From Candidatus Melainabacteria bacterium (GTDB lineage: Bacteria; Cyanobacteriota; Vampirovibrionia; Obscuribacterales; Obscuribacteraceae): 47,561 bases of DNA. How positions within the stretch are numbered: the stretch's first letter is position 1; every line of letters begins with the position of its first letter. Under the pieces are notes generated by a model. That model searched no databases, was not told where the DNA came from, and saw only the letters and a program-made list of their open reading frames with translations. Made by a program: the position numbers and the translations under genes. Below, piece after piece: positions 16,084-23,835 of this stretch. The stretch spans positions 1-47,561 of the forward strand of contig JABDBL010000018.1 of assembly GCA_013288645.1 (NCBI GenBank). Direction: 5' to 3'.

Positions 16084-16398
16084 TTGATTATGGACCCAGA
16101 AGCAAAACATACACCTCTTACTGATGAAGAGAAATGGGATGTAATAACTCGCCCAGAGAAATTGGGTGAGATTTTACTTAAACAAGGCAAATTGACTTTG
16201 GTTCAATTGGAAGATCTTATTGTTCAACAAGAAAAATCCGGTATGCCTCTAGGCGAGTTGATTCTTTCCAAAGGAATTATGTCGCGTGCCGATTTGCTAA
16301 CAGCTCTGGACTGGCAACACAGAACAGATCAAGTCATTATCGATTCTCTTACCGAAATGATTAATCAGCAAAAGAAACAAGGACGTCCTCACGATTAG
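16084..16398 (+). CDS. Stand-alone MshEN/GspE-N-like domain protein
   Basis: A small (102-104 residue) soluble protein made almost entirely of one MshEN-type unit. Residues 26-49 (KLGEILLKQGKL and onward to QQ) and 55-78 (PLGELILSKGIM and onward to WQ) each follow the 24-residue MshEN pattern: LG at positions 2-3, G at 10, L at 17, Q at 24. In full-length MshE/PilB-type ATPases this tandem motif binds c-di-GMP; here the ATPase is missing. It could be a c-di-GMP receptor or a remnant. In the first motif Lys replaces the usual Arg at position 1 and Lys the hydrophobic residue at 11. The start is either a TTG at 16084 or an ATG at 16090. It converges tail-to-tail with the next gene, 14 bases apart. 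Confidence 0.7.
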   Translation: MIMDPEAKHTPLTDEEKWDVITRPEKLGEILLKQGKLTLVQLEDLIVQQEKSGMPLGELILSKGIMSRADLLTALDWQHRTDQVIIDSLTEMINQQKKQGRPHD

Positions 16399-16412
16399 GC
16401 ATGCTTGTGGCT

Positions 16413-17327
16413 TTATTTAAAATGCTTGTTATATAGTTCCCATGCTTGCAGAGCACGTTGGGGTAGATAACCTTTAATAAGATGTGGATCGCGCGCCAGA
16501 TCCTGTATCAATTTCAAATTATTTTCGTAGCCTATATATTCTTTCCGCATGTCCACAATCGGATCGTGAGGGTTGCGTCGCTGGTAAACCGAGGCCTTAG
16601 CAAAGGCAACTTTATAGTCTTTAGCCTGCACATAATACGATGCCCAAATGTCATCCATACGCCCAATAAAAGGCATTAAGAAATAGTCTTTTAAAATTTT
16701 ACTTATAAGAAATGTATTCTGGGAATTAAATGGTGCTGTCTTATTAGACGCTAAGGGGAAAATAGCAGGATCGAAATTACACATAGGCGCATGCTCCATT
16801 CGACAGATGGCATCTATGTCCGGATCGCCATTCCAAAAGTCAGCTTGAATATCAACAGTTATAGCTTTGCGAGTCTTGTGCTCGTAATTACGCTGCGAAA
16901 TAAGCTGTAATGGGTAACCACGATGCCACAATGCACTATATGTAGTGGCACCAACTGGATCAAAGGCGACTAGCTCAGTTTCGTAGAAATTGACTTCGAC
17001 TTCCCTACCAATCAAAAGATCCTGTCCCCAGCCTGGCAGTGGGATATTATCATCATCCACCGTAGCCACTATTTCGGCACCCATGTCATGTGCGATCAAG
17101 AAACCAAAGTTACGTCGCTGAATACAATTCCAGCCTATAGCATCAGATAGTTCTTTATCATATTTTTCCTGCTGCTCCGGTCCGAAATAAGTTCCATTCT
17201 TTAACTTGTAATCCTTTGGTGTTTTGAGATCACCAATAACTATTAAGGTCCAATCTGGCATTGAATCAAATTTTTGTATTGCTTCGGTTGGCGGATTAAT
17301 GCTCGTTGTGACGATGACTTTCTTCAT
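16413..17327 (-). CDS. STELLO-like glycosyltransferase
   Basis: A 304-residue soluble protein of the STELLO (DUF288) type. It begins VIVTTSINPPTEAI, followed by a nucleotide-binding strand LIVIGDLKTPKDY, the R-R-N-x-G-F-L segment typical of helix-packed GT-A folds, and a metal-binding acidic motif VDDDN at about residue 90. Late residues GRMDDIWASYY fit an active-site acid loop. The family was first described in plants, with bacterial members in surface polysaccharide clusters. I chose the ATG at 17327 because AAGGGCAAGC precedes it. The gene lies 24 bases downstream of a GT2 gene on the same strand, so the pair is an operon. Donor and acceptor are unknown. Confidence 0.75.
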   Translation of the reverse strand: MKKVIVTTSINPPTEAIQKFDSMPDWTLIVIGDLKTPKDYKLKNGTYFGPEQQEKYDKELSDAIGWNCIQRRNFGFLIAHDMGAEIVATVDDDNIPLPGWGQDLLIGREVEVNFYETELVAFDPVGATTYSALWHRGYPLQLISQRNYEHKTRKAITVDIQADFWNGDPDIDAICRMEHAPMCNFDPAIFPLASNKTAPFNSQNTFLISKILKDYFLMPFIGRMDDIWASYYVQAKDYKVAFAKASVYQRRNPHDPIVDMRKEYIGYENNLKLIQDLARDPHLIKGYLPQRALQAWELYNKHFK

Positions 17328-17351
17328 GCTTGCCCTTGTGTAATTTACCAA

Positions 17352-18140
17352 TTACTTTGATTTATCGGTGTGCTTAAATGAAACGGCATTGCCATCAGAT
17401 TGGTTGATCAGCATTGAGCTAAGAGGCGCAAAACGGACCCGAAAGCCGATCTTGAAATACGCTAAATTCCGGAGAAAACTGTTATGTGATTGTCCCTCAG
17501 TGCGAGCCTTCCAGGTGGTGGGTATTTCGATAATTTCCACTCCCAAGCGAATGGGCTTGATCACTGTCTCGAAAAACAAGGGGTGTTTCAATTCTTCCCA
17601 TTTTATAGAGCGCAAAACTCTTGTTGGAAATAAGCGATAGGCAAAAGTCATATCGGTTAAGCGAGTGTGGTAGAGGATAGAGAAAAAGCGCTGAAATAAC
17701 CAGTTTGCTATCAGTTTAACTCTACCGTAACCGGTAAAATTACCACCCTTTAGCCAGCGAGAAGTGGCGATAATAGCGCTTGGATGACGCTTAGATTCGC
17801 CAATTAGGTTTGCCACCGCAACCGGGTCTGTTTCTAGATCGCTAGCCATCATAATTACATGGCTGCCTCTTGCTAGATCGAAGCCCTCTCTAATTGCCCC
17901 GCCTACGAATGGGAGCTTTTGATGGTGAAGAACGAGCAGTTCGCCGAGGCGTTCTTTTAATGATGCGATCGCAGCCATGCTTCCATCACTCGTGCGATCG
18001 CAAACTACAATTATTAGTTCTTCTATATCGGCGATAGATTCTTGCAAAATTATTTCCACTGTTTTAGTCAAAGATATCGTTTCATCCATTACTGGCAAAA
18101 TAATTGATACCGACTGAAAAACTGGTGTTAACGAATTCAA
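17352..18140 (-). CDS. Family 2 glycosyltransferase
   Basis: A GT2 (GT-A fold) enzyme. The start of the fold, VSIILPVMDETISL, is followed by IVVCDRTSDGS, a GAIREGFDLARG helix and the metal motif ASDLETDP; near the C-terminus come LTDMTFAYRLFP and IEIPTTWKAR. This resembles polyprenol-phosphate sugar synthases that load a sugar onto a lipid carrier. No ATG fits the beginning of the fold; a TTG at 18140 preceded by AGAAAGAAGAT is my preferred start (262 residues). The open frame extends back to 18347 but then overlaps the divergent glycosyltransferase gene. It is the first gene of the pair with the STELLO-like gene. Confidence 0.75.
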   Translation of the reverse strand: MNSLTPVFQSVSIILPVMDETISLTKTVEIILQESIADIEELIIVVCDRTSDGSMAAIASLKERLGELLVLHHQKLPFVGGAIREGFDLARGSHVIMMASDLETDPVAVANLIGESKRHPSAIIATSRWLKGGNFTGYGRVKLIANWLFQRFFSILYHTRLTDMTFAYRLFPTRVLRSIKWEELKHPLFFETVIKPIRLGVEIIEIPTTWKARTEGQSHNSFLRNLAYFKIGFRVRFAPLSSMLINQSDGNAVSFKHTDKSK

Positions 18141-18305
18141 GCGATCTTCTTTCTCATCGGGCTGCTGTAAAGAGTTACTATTGTATATTACCCCTCCGCT
18201 AACGTTATATTGCCTGTATCTTGATATTGATGAATAATATATAATAGGGTCATTGTGCTGGAGAATCGCTAAGGTTAGCGCTTTGCTTTGTATCTGAAAA
18301 TTCAA

Positions 18306-19019
18306 ATGCAGTATCCAGAAATATCTATAATTATTCCTGCCTATCAAGAAGAAAGGCGAATAGCAGACACTATTAAGTCTCTAGTTATTTATTTAGAGAG
18401 CCACTATCCGGGAACTGAAATAATCGTTGTCTGCGATGGATGTACTGATAATACGGCCAGGGCAGCCAGTGAGGCTTTCGTTTCTAACAAATGCACATTG
18501 AAAATTATAGAGCTGCAAAAAAATAATGGCAAAGGCTATGCAATCAAAAGTGGTGTCAAGGAATCGAAAGGCAATTTTATTATTTTTACTGATGCGGATC
18601 TTTCTTTTTCGCCGAATACTATAGACGAATTTCTGCCCAAACTAATTGCTGGGGCGGATGTTGTTATAGCGCAGAGAAAAAAGACTGTATCCTATTCAGG
18701 ACTAGGACGCCGCATACTGGCTAGTTGTTCTCGTTTTGTTGTAGGTAATTTTTTATTACCGGGTATTCGAGATTCTCAGGCTGGTTACAAAGCCTTTTCA
18801 AAACTGGTGGCCCAAGATCTTTTCGCCAGAATACATACAAACAGATTTTTATTTGATCTTGAGATCCTGCTTATTGCCAGACGCAAAAATTACGTTATTG
18901 AAAAGGTTTACGTTGACTGGGAAGACAAGCCGGGCTCGACTGTGCGTCCTATTGTTGATTCGTTACGCTGCCTGCGCGATTTATTTATTATCTATTTTTT
19001 TCTCTATCGGGACGCTTAA
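18306..19019 (+). CDS. Polyprenyl/dolichyl-phosphate glucosyltransferase-like GT2
   Basis: A 237-residue GT2 enzyme resembling dolichyl-phosphate beta-glucosyltransferases. It has the fold start ISIIIPAYQEERRI, IIVVCDGCTDNTA, a GKGYAIKSGV helix, the metal motif FTDADLSFSP, and RDSQAGYKAFSK, which in this family contacts the acceptor phosphate. No membrane helices, though the C-terminus DLFIIYFFLY is hydrophobic. It likely transfers a hexose to a lipid phosphate carrier, the donor type that GT-C membrane enzymes such as those at 22.4-30.5 kb often use. A TTG at 18288 would add six residues. It is divergent from the GT2 gene at 17352-18140. Confidence 0.8.
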   Translation: MQYPEISIIIPAYQEERRIADTIKSLVIYLESHYPGTEIIVVCDGCTDNTARAASEAFVSNKCTLKIIELQKNNGKGYAIKSGVKESKGNFIIFTDADLSFSPNTIDEFLPKLIAGADVVIAQRKKTVSYSGLGRRILASCSRFVVGNFLLPGIRDSQAGYKAFSKLVAQDLFARIHTNRFLFDLEILLIARRKNYVIEKVYVDWEDKPGSTVRPIVDSLRCLRDLFIIYFFLYRDA

Positions 19020-19141
19020 ACTTAGTTTCACACCCACTTGCTGCGTCTACCGGCAAACAAAAAAGCAATGAAATATAATACCTCATTAATCAGCCCCCGA
19101 CTTTATTATCATAACAACAACGACCAACAAGGCTGTGCCGG

Positions 19142-19161
19142 GGCGGATCGATTGATCCGCC
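19142..19161. terminator. Strong hairpin between opposing genes
   Basis: GGCGGATC (19142-19149) and GATCCGCC (19154-19161) form a perfect 8-bp, G+C-rich stem with a 4-base loop. It lies downstream of the minus-strand gene ending at 19176. It lacks a clean T-run, so termination is plausible but unproven. Confidence 0.4.
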
Positions 19162-19175
19162 TCGACGCTCCTGTT

Positions 19176-19687
19176 CTAAGAATGGAATAACTCGACGACC
19201 TTATTCAAAAGCTCGTCGCTAAAAACACCGCTTTTGGCTGTCTGCTGTAAAGACTCAACATCTGTCTCTACTCCGGACCAGATGCTGCTCACCTTTTGTT
19301 TGGCTGTCTGCTGCGAAGACTCATCATTTGTCCCACCCTGCGGCCAATTGGCTGCCGGCTTCGATGACAACTCGATTGCTGCCCGAGCAATCGGTTCAAG
19401 AGTGCCCTCTGGCCAAGGACCGAACGTAAAATACCCCCCCTGGATCTTGCAAGATCTGCCGTGGTGCCCAAACACGCAACCGCCTGCAAGGGCATCTCTG
19501 GATCTTTTCCCCGGAATTCCCGGGTGCCTGCCCGGATGATCATGTAAGGGGGATGCGATCCCTCTGCGTAAATCCAGAACTCGGCCCTGTTCGGTTTTGC
19601 CCCCAGAACAAACGTTGCCAGCTTTCCATGGTAACGTCCCTCCGGCAGGTCGTAGTTGGGAAGATCGAGTTTGTTCGTTGTGTCCAT
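19176..19687 (-). CDS. Hypothetical protein, frameshifted at a poly-G run
   Basis: From an ATG at 19687 the frame reads MDTTNKLDLPNYDLPEGRYH and continues with normal-looking sequence to LARSRGG. It then meets a run of seven G on the minus strand (C7 at 19434-19440) and goes on in a poor Arg/Gln-rich frame. The better continuation is in another frame, YFTFGPWPEGTLEPIARAAI, ending at 19176. Eight G would join them into a 170-residue protein. The C-terminus has a 22-residue repeat (ESSQQTAK and ESLQQTAK units), visible in DNA as a 66-base-spaced direct repeat. I recognise no family. Poly-G tracts of this length are classic phase-variation sites, but a base-calling error is equally possible. G+C-rich, like the next three genes. 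Confidence 0.6.
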
Positions 19688-19877
19688 CGCTTTGTTGCCG
19701 CCAGCTTTACTGACGGACCCCTCTGTAAAAGTGTGGTTTGAAAAACCTGAACGAATTTGTGGGAACGATCGAAACTTTTGACCGCCCCCGTGGGGTTGAT
19801 ATGGTACGTCCGGAACACTAGCGGCTGTTTGAGAAAGGGGCTTCAACCCCAAGTGTGTGAACGGGCACGCCGGCCTG

Positions 19878-20483
19878 TCAGACCTTCGGTTCAAGTGCCT
19901 GAGCGAATGAAAGGATGCTTTGGCACTGCCTGTTCAATTCGGCGACCCGTTCGATGAGGTTGTCGGGAATTTCGTCTCCTGCCCAATTCCAGACGTGCAG
20001 GGTCTCCAAAACGATAGGGTAGGAAGTTCCTTTCTCTATAGCTAGGTTTGCAAAGTTCCAGATCAGGTTCTGGAATCCCGCATCAATAGCGGGGAAAGCA
20101 GCACCTGCCGAACGTCTTGGACAGGCGTCCATCAGCGCTTGGATCAACCTGGACATTTTGCCGAATGTTTGGTCTGTTGCATTCTCTGCCAGAAACTGTT
20201 CTGCTTCCGGCGATCGCGCTGAGCCGGAGGACGAGACGATTTTGGCCCACTTCAGCAAGAGCTCCTGCCACTGACCATAAGGCCAGAGGAAAATGCTATC
20301 GAAGTTAGCGGGATCACACTTAATGACTGCCCAGATGAATGGCCCCAGCGCGAAAGCTAACTCTGGATCGTCTACTGCTGCCAGCCGAACTAAGAACCTT
20401 TTCGCAGCAGAATCCTCCGGTTGACCACCGTGCATGGTTAGGAAGGTGGCGAATTTGAGGATTCGAATGTCTCGTGTAGTCAT
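19878..20483 (-). CDS. Hypothetical helical protein (G+C-rich block)
   Basis: A 201-residue protein of unknown family, starting MTTRDIRILKFATFLTMHGG. It is all-helical by appearance, rich in Ala, Leu and Trp, and without signal peptide or membrane segment. The ATG at 20483 follows a purine-rich AGAAAGAGAGAGG. It sits between two other unrecognised genes on the same strand. The gap to the next gene downstream is about 190 bases, so transcription may be continuous from 21613 or 20956. Confidence 0.65.
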   Translation of the reverse strand: MTTRDIRILKFATFLTMHGGQPEDSAAKRFLVRLAAVDDPELAFALGPFIWAVIKCDPANFDSIFLWPYGQWQELLLKWAKIVSSSGSARSPEAEQFLAENATDQTFGKMSRLIQALMDACPRRSAGAAFPAIDAGFQNLIWNFANLAIEKGTSYPIVLETLHVWNWAGDEIPDNLIERVAELNRQCQSILSFAQALEPKV

Positions 20484-20602
20484 AGCCTCTCTCTTTCTTC
20501 TGCAAAAATCGCTCTATCAACCCACCACGAACGACGCAGCAGGTTGACAGAGCATCGAAAACCCCTCGGACTCAGCGTGTGGTGGAAGGCACCGACAAGA
20601 GT

Positions 20603-20956
20603 TTATCTTCGCTTCCGCTTCTTGTTGAATGCTTCCCAGGTATCGTGGAAAGGCAGCGCTGCCCAGGCATGGTCCTGGTTCGGCATTCGCACTATTGGGA
20701 GAAGTATAATCTCTCCCTTTGCGAGTACCTTATCATCGGCGGAAACTTCCATAACTAAATGATCTCCTGTTGTCCCAATTAATATTTTCCCGCTCTTGGT
20801 CTTTACGACCACTGACCCGTCCTTCCTGAGCCGGACCGCAGTGAATTTTTTTCCATCATCACGTGTCACCTCCGGAATATATCCGTGCTGACGAAATCTG
20901 TAAAACACTTTCACGAGCTCCGCTCGTGTCATGCGCTTACCGGAAATCCTGATCAT
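20603..20956 (-). CDS. Hypothetical basic protein (G+C-rich block)
   Basis: A 117-residue protein from an ATG at 20956 with GGGGGAGGG immediately upstream; a start at 20974 would put the SD inside the gene. It opens MIRISGKRMTRAELVKVFYR and continues with beta-strand-like segments (FTAVRLRKDGSVVVKTKSGK) and a basic end NKKRKRR. The middle alternates short strands and turns, as in small beta-barrel folds. No family is recognised. Possibly nucleic-acid binding given the charge; this is inference only. Confidence 0.65.
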   Translation of the reverse strand: MIRISGKRMTRAELVKVFYRFRQHGYIPEVTRDDGKKFTAVRLRKDGSVVVKTKSGKILIGTTGDHLVMEVSADDKVLAKGEIILLPIVRMPNQDHAWAALPFHDTWEAFNKKRKRR

Positions 20957-21202
20957 CGACCCTCCCCCTCTCAATCGTCAGATGGCAAAGTGTGTCCGCG
21001 TCAAAAATGCCGGCTACGCACCGGTATCCTAAACGCGGACGATCGAATGCTTGTCAAAGTTAGTTCGTCTGTTTCACACATGGCAATTACCGCTTGCCGG
21101 GCGGCTCTGATGTCCCTTCTCTCAAGAAGAGCCCTGGAGATTTACAGCTTTTCAGGAACAGCGTTCAACGATTCTTTCCCGCACAGCTAAGCCAGTCTTG
21201 GT

Positions 21203-21613
21203 TCACGTTCCCTCCTTTGTCGCGGGATGAGGGCTTTGAGGTGCTGCGTCTGCCATACTCAGTTTCAGGCAGTCGATACACATCTTGAGCCGGAAGACTT
21301 CGTGGCCCATCACCATCTTGACCTCGGTGGGCATTTGCGGCACCTCGCAAAGCCTATCAAGCTTGGTATAGATGTCGTTGAGTTGATCAATGTGATTCCG
21401 TAACTCCAGCGTTAACCGGAGCTGACGCAAATTGCTATCAGCCAATTGCTGGCTGAGCACCAGGTTATCTTTGCTGTGCTGCTTGGCAAGCTCCGCGCCC
21501 GCCGCAAAGGCTGCCATCCGCGATCTGTGACCTTCGTCAATCTCTGCCTGGTGCCTTTGCAGATATTCTTGCATCTCGTCCGCGGACCGGACGTGTTCGT
21601 TGTTCTCACTCAC
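21203..21613 (-). CDS. Hypothetical coiled-coil protein (G+C-rich block)
   Basis: A 136-residue protein starting at a GTG (21613), with TAGGAGAAG just upstream. The upstream in-frame ATG at 21670 would put this SD inside the gene, so GTG is preferred. Residues about 15-105 look like a long coiled coil (heptads through QQLADSNLRQLRLTLELRNH), followed by a segment with Cys residues (MCIDCLKL). No family is recognised. An unusual leader with a seven-codon frame and a hairpin lies directly upstream. Confidence 0.65.
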   Translation of the reverse strand: MSENNEHVRSADEMQEYLQRHQAEIDEGHRSRMAAFAAGAELAKQHSKDNLVLSQQLADSNLRQLRLTLELRNHIDQLNDIYTKLDRLCEVPQMPTEVKMVMGHEVFRLKMCIDCLKLSMADAAPQSPHPATKEGT

Positions 21614-21664
21614 GAATACTTCTCCTAATCTAGTAAAGAGACTCGTTCCTTGCCGGATAAAACA

Positions 21665-21703
21665 CCTCAATGCAAACGCTTACATTGAGTCCGATTGATT
21701 CAC
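21665..21703 (-). promoter_or_regulatory. Leader mini-gene with overlapping hairpin
   Basis: On the minus strand a consensus AGGAGG stands 4 bases before a GTG (21703) that opens a seven-codon frame (MNQSDSM) ending in TAA at 21680. Its last codons lie in the arm of an inverted repeat, CTCAATG/CATTGAG (21666-21672 and 21683-21689), which is followed by GTGTTTTATCC. The coiled-coil gene starts about 50 bases further on. A translated leader overlapping a terminator-like hairpin is the plan of an attenuator; this reading is inference. Confidence 0.4.
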
Positions 21704-22429
21704 GCTGCCTCCTGTGCAAGAAGTTGCGAACCTGGAAGCCAGCCATAACGCATGGCTTGACTTAACGAACCTCAAGGCATACACCATTGAGGTATAGCAA
21801 CAGCGCGCGTTTGGTCAATCAACGCTGAAAAACCTGTCCGCGCAACATTAGTCCAAGGGGTTTGCGAAAGCAAAGGCTTAATTCACAACAGCCTTTGCAG
21901 TCAATTGAAATCCGGACGGAAAAGTGCGAAGCACACAGTGCCACAACAAAAGTTTCGCTGTGACTCTGAGTTGTGGGTTATTGCTGTGTGTATCTCTCAC
22001 GGGAATCTCCATCTGGATAATTTGACTTTAGCCAAAAAGGCAGAGGATAGCAATAGTATTCTATTTTTCGTGAAAATAGCGATTGCTTGCCGTAGAGCAC
22101 CTATAGTCATGTTTTTGATAATTGAAAATGCCCGGACTAAACAAAATATAATCAAATAATTAAGATTAGAAAATAAGCATAGTTAGCACGGCTCGCGCGA
22201 TATTTCGGCCTCCGCTGCACCAACAGGCAAGCTCTTCGATGCCCGGCCCCAGTTTTTCGACTCTCTATCAAAAACCGTAGCAGTAGATTTTATTGTGATA
22301 CGAATACGAAGCCGCTTTTCTAGCATCGATACTTTTTGCCCGACTTTTCATATGATGTATGGTGCTATACGTTAATCATCAGCGCGAGTTAAATTCAAAA
22401 TTTTTATATACAATGAGGGAATATGTAGC
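21704..22429. other. Non-coding stretch before the glycan operon
   Basis: About 725 bases with no credible gene. It contains an inverted repeat CCTCAA/TTGAGG (21770-21792) that resembles the arms of the leader hairpin at 21665-21689, a second one AAGCCA/TGGCTT (around 21737-21758), and a 9-bp hairpin GCAAAGGCT/AGCCTTTGC (21870-21898) without a T-run. Composition changes from G+C-rich to A+T-rich near 21.9 kb, which marks the edge of the accessory block. The promoter of the glycan operon should lie in its last part; no clear pair of hexamers was found. Confidence 0.5.
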
Positions 22430-22471
22430 ATGAAATCTTGTGATGCCGACAAAGAAAAATTTTTATTGTGA
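22430..22471 (+). CDS. Possible upstream leader peptide of the first GT87-like gene
   Basis: ATG 22430 follows GAGGGA with good spacing and encodes MKSCDADKEKFLL. Its stop (TGA, 22469-22471) is one base from the ATG of the membrane glycosyltransferase gene, an arrangement that allows translational re-initiation. The main gene has no SD of its own. A similar SD-plus-ATG sequence lies before the epimerase gene at 24961. Confidence 0.3.
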   Translation: MKSCDADKEKFLL

Positions 22472-22472
22472 T

Positions 22473-23831
22473 ATGAAACTCAATCGCATTATGGTTCTTA
22501 ACTGGCTGCGGCTAGGTCTTATTGTTATTATCCTCGCGCATTACTTCTGTCATATCTCCCACTTGTTCAATTTTTTTGAGACAGATATGAAGCCCCGTGC
22601 TCAGAATTGCTTCTGGTTTGCCAGAGTAGGGTCGGCGGAAGGAGATTGCTACATTGTGGATTTTCTTCACTTTTATTCAGGAGGCTTGCTTAACAAAGAA
22701 AGAATTGAGAAAAACTTGCCTTTGGACGTCTACAATTCCTTTTTGCTAACTCAAACCATAGAGCGTGTAATCGCGCCGATGCGCCCTATAGGAACTTATT
22801 GTTTTCAGTATCCTCCGATGTTCTTTGCCTTAATAACTCCCTTAGCATATTTCGACTTATATACTGCATGGAGACTATGGTTTTTTATTCTAGCAATTTG
22901 TGTTGTCATCACTTATATTGTTATAGCTTATGACTCATTAGCCGATCGCCCTCTGCTTTTATGCGGCCTTTTTATATTTATAACTAGTTTTCCTGTAAGC
23001 GAGAATTTTTTTCTTGGACAAACTACGCCTATCGAGGCTGTGATCTTAGCTTTGTCTTTTCGGCTGCTTATCAAAAAAAACTATTTTTGGTCTGGACTTA
23101 TCGCAGGAGCCTCACTGCTCAAATTACAGCATTGTTTAATCATCTTAATCCCCGGCTTCTGCGTGGGCAAAAAAGATTTTTTGCGCGGATTTCTTATAAC
23201 TCTCGGTGTTGAGCTTCTGTTGGCGATAATCGCTGTCGGCTTTGACAATATATGGCATTTTATCAGGATTATTTACGTAGCCGAGATAACTCATTCAATC
23301 AAAGATTTGGATGACATTTGGTACTACTTCACATTCACAGGCATGCTGGAATGCTTACCCTGGTTCATTTCTAGTGCAGCAAAAATTGGTCAAGTAGTAT
23401 TTGTTTTTATATGCTTAATCGTTCTGGGTGCATGGTTAAAGATCTATCCTACTCTGCATAAAATAAGTAATCAATCGATGCAATTAATAGCTTCAATTAC
23501 TACAATTGCTTTCGTAACATTCAACGTGCATGGTTGCTGGTATGACTACTTGCTTTTTATTTTTCCTTGTTTCTGGCTATACATCTGGAGTACAACAAAT
23601 GAGTCAGAGTATTCCGGGCGGCAATCTATTATCCGATTGATCATCTCTTTGATAGTTTTTACTCTTCCTTTTTTATTTTGGGACAATCTGGCCATGAAAG
23701 CCAGCGAGAACACAATTACAGGTTATCAGCTGAGATACTTCTTAATCTCGATGCTCTTACTGAGCTCGGGAATGATCGCGCTGCTTCTAGAATTCAAAAG
23801 ATACCGAAATAAACCTTTGCTTGAGAAATAA
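22473..23831 (+). CDS. GT87/DUF2029-like membrane glycosyltransferase, copy 1
   Basis: A 452-residue protein with about ten membrane helices. The first large loop has the GT-C-type Asp in DFLHFYSGGLLN, then a YNSFLLTQ region, QYPPMFFAL, TAWRLWFF, GLIAGASLLKLQ and the basic loop GKKDFLRGF. These are features of the GT87 (DUF2029) polyprenol-phosphate-sugar-dependent mannosyltransferase-like family, whose catalytic Asp lies in the first outer loop. Two paralogues in this operon share all of these motifs. ATG 22473 is chosen because its MKLNR start aligns with copy 2 (MKANR); a GTG at 22440 would add 11 residues. It is followed after 4 bases by a TPR lipoprotein gene. It probably adds a sugar to a lipid-linked glycan on the outer face of the inner membrane. 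Confidence 0.78.
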   Translation: MKLNRIMVLNWLRLGLIVIILAHYFCHISHLFNFFETDMKPRAQNCFWFARVGSAEGDCYIVDFLHFYSGGLLNKERIEKNLPLDVYNSFLLTQTIERVIAPMRPIGTYCFQYPPMFFALITPLAYFDLYTAWRLWFFILAICVVITYIVIAYDSLADRPLLLCGLFIFITSFPVSENFFLGQTTPIEAVILALSFRLLIKKNYFWSGLIAGASLLKLQHCLIILIPGFCVGKKDFLRGFLITLGVELLLAIIAVGFDNIWHFIRIIYVAEITHSIKDLDDIWYYFTFTGMLECLPWFISSAAKIGQVVFVFICLIVLGAWLKIYPTLHKISNQSMQLIASITTIAFVTFNVHGCWYDYLLFIFPCFWLYIWSTTNESEYSGRQSIIRLIISLIVFTLPFLFWDNLAMKASENTITGYQLRYFLISMLLLSSGMIALLLEFKRYRNKPLLEK

Positions 23832-23835
23832 ATAA

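Noticed and set aside
18141-18347. Upstream extension of the minus-strand GT2 gene
   Set aside because: It overlaps the start of the divergent glycosyltransferase gene and encodes nothing typical of the GT2 fold.
19231-19332. Direct repeat pair suspected as CRISPR or mobile-element repeats
   Set aside because: Only two copies, spaced 66 bases and in frame; they encode an internal 22-residue protein repeat.
19289-19433. Continuation of the first frame after the G7 run
   Set aside because: Reads as Arg/Gln/Leu-rich noise while the alternative frame is protein-like with an internal repeat.
19688-19894. N-terminal extension of the frameshifted gene to 19894
   Set aside because: The stretch is Pro/Ser/Gly-rich and unconvincing; the ATG at 19687 begins the protein-like part.
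21905-22159. Plus-strand 84-codon frame
   Set aside because: No SD, mixed composition, and it spans the boundary between G+C-rich and A+T-rich DNA.
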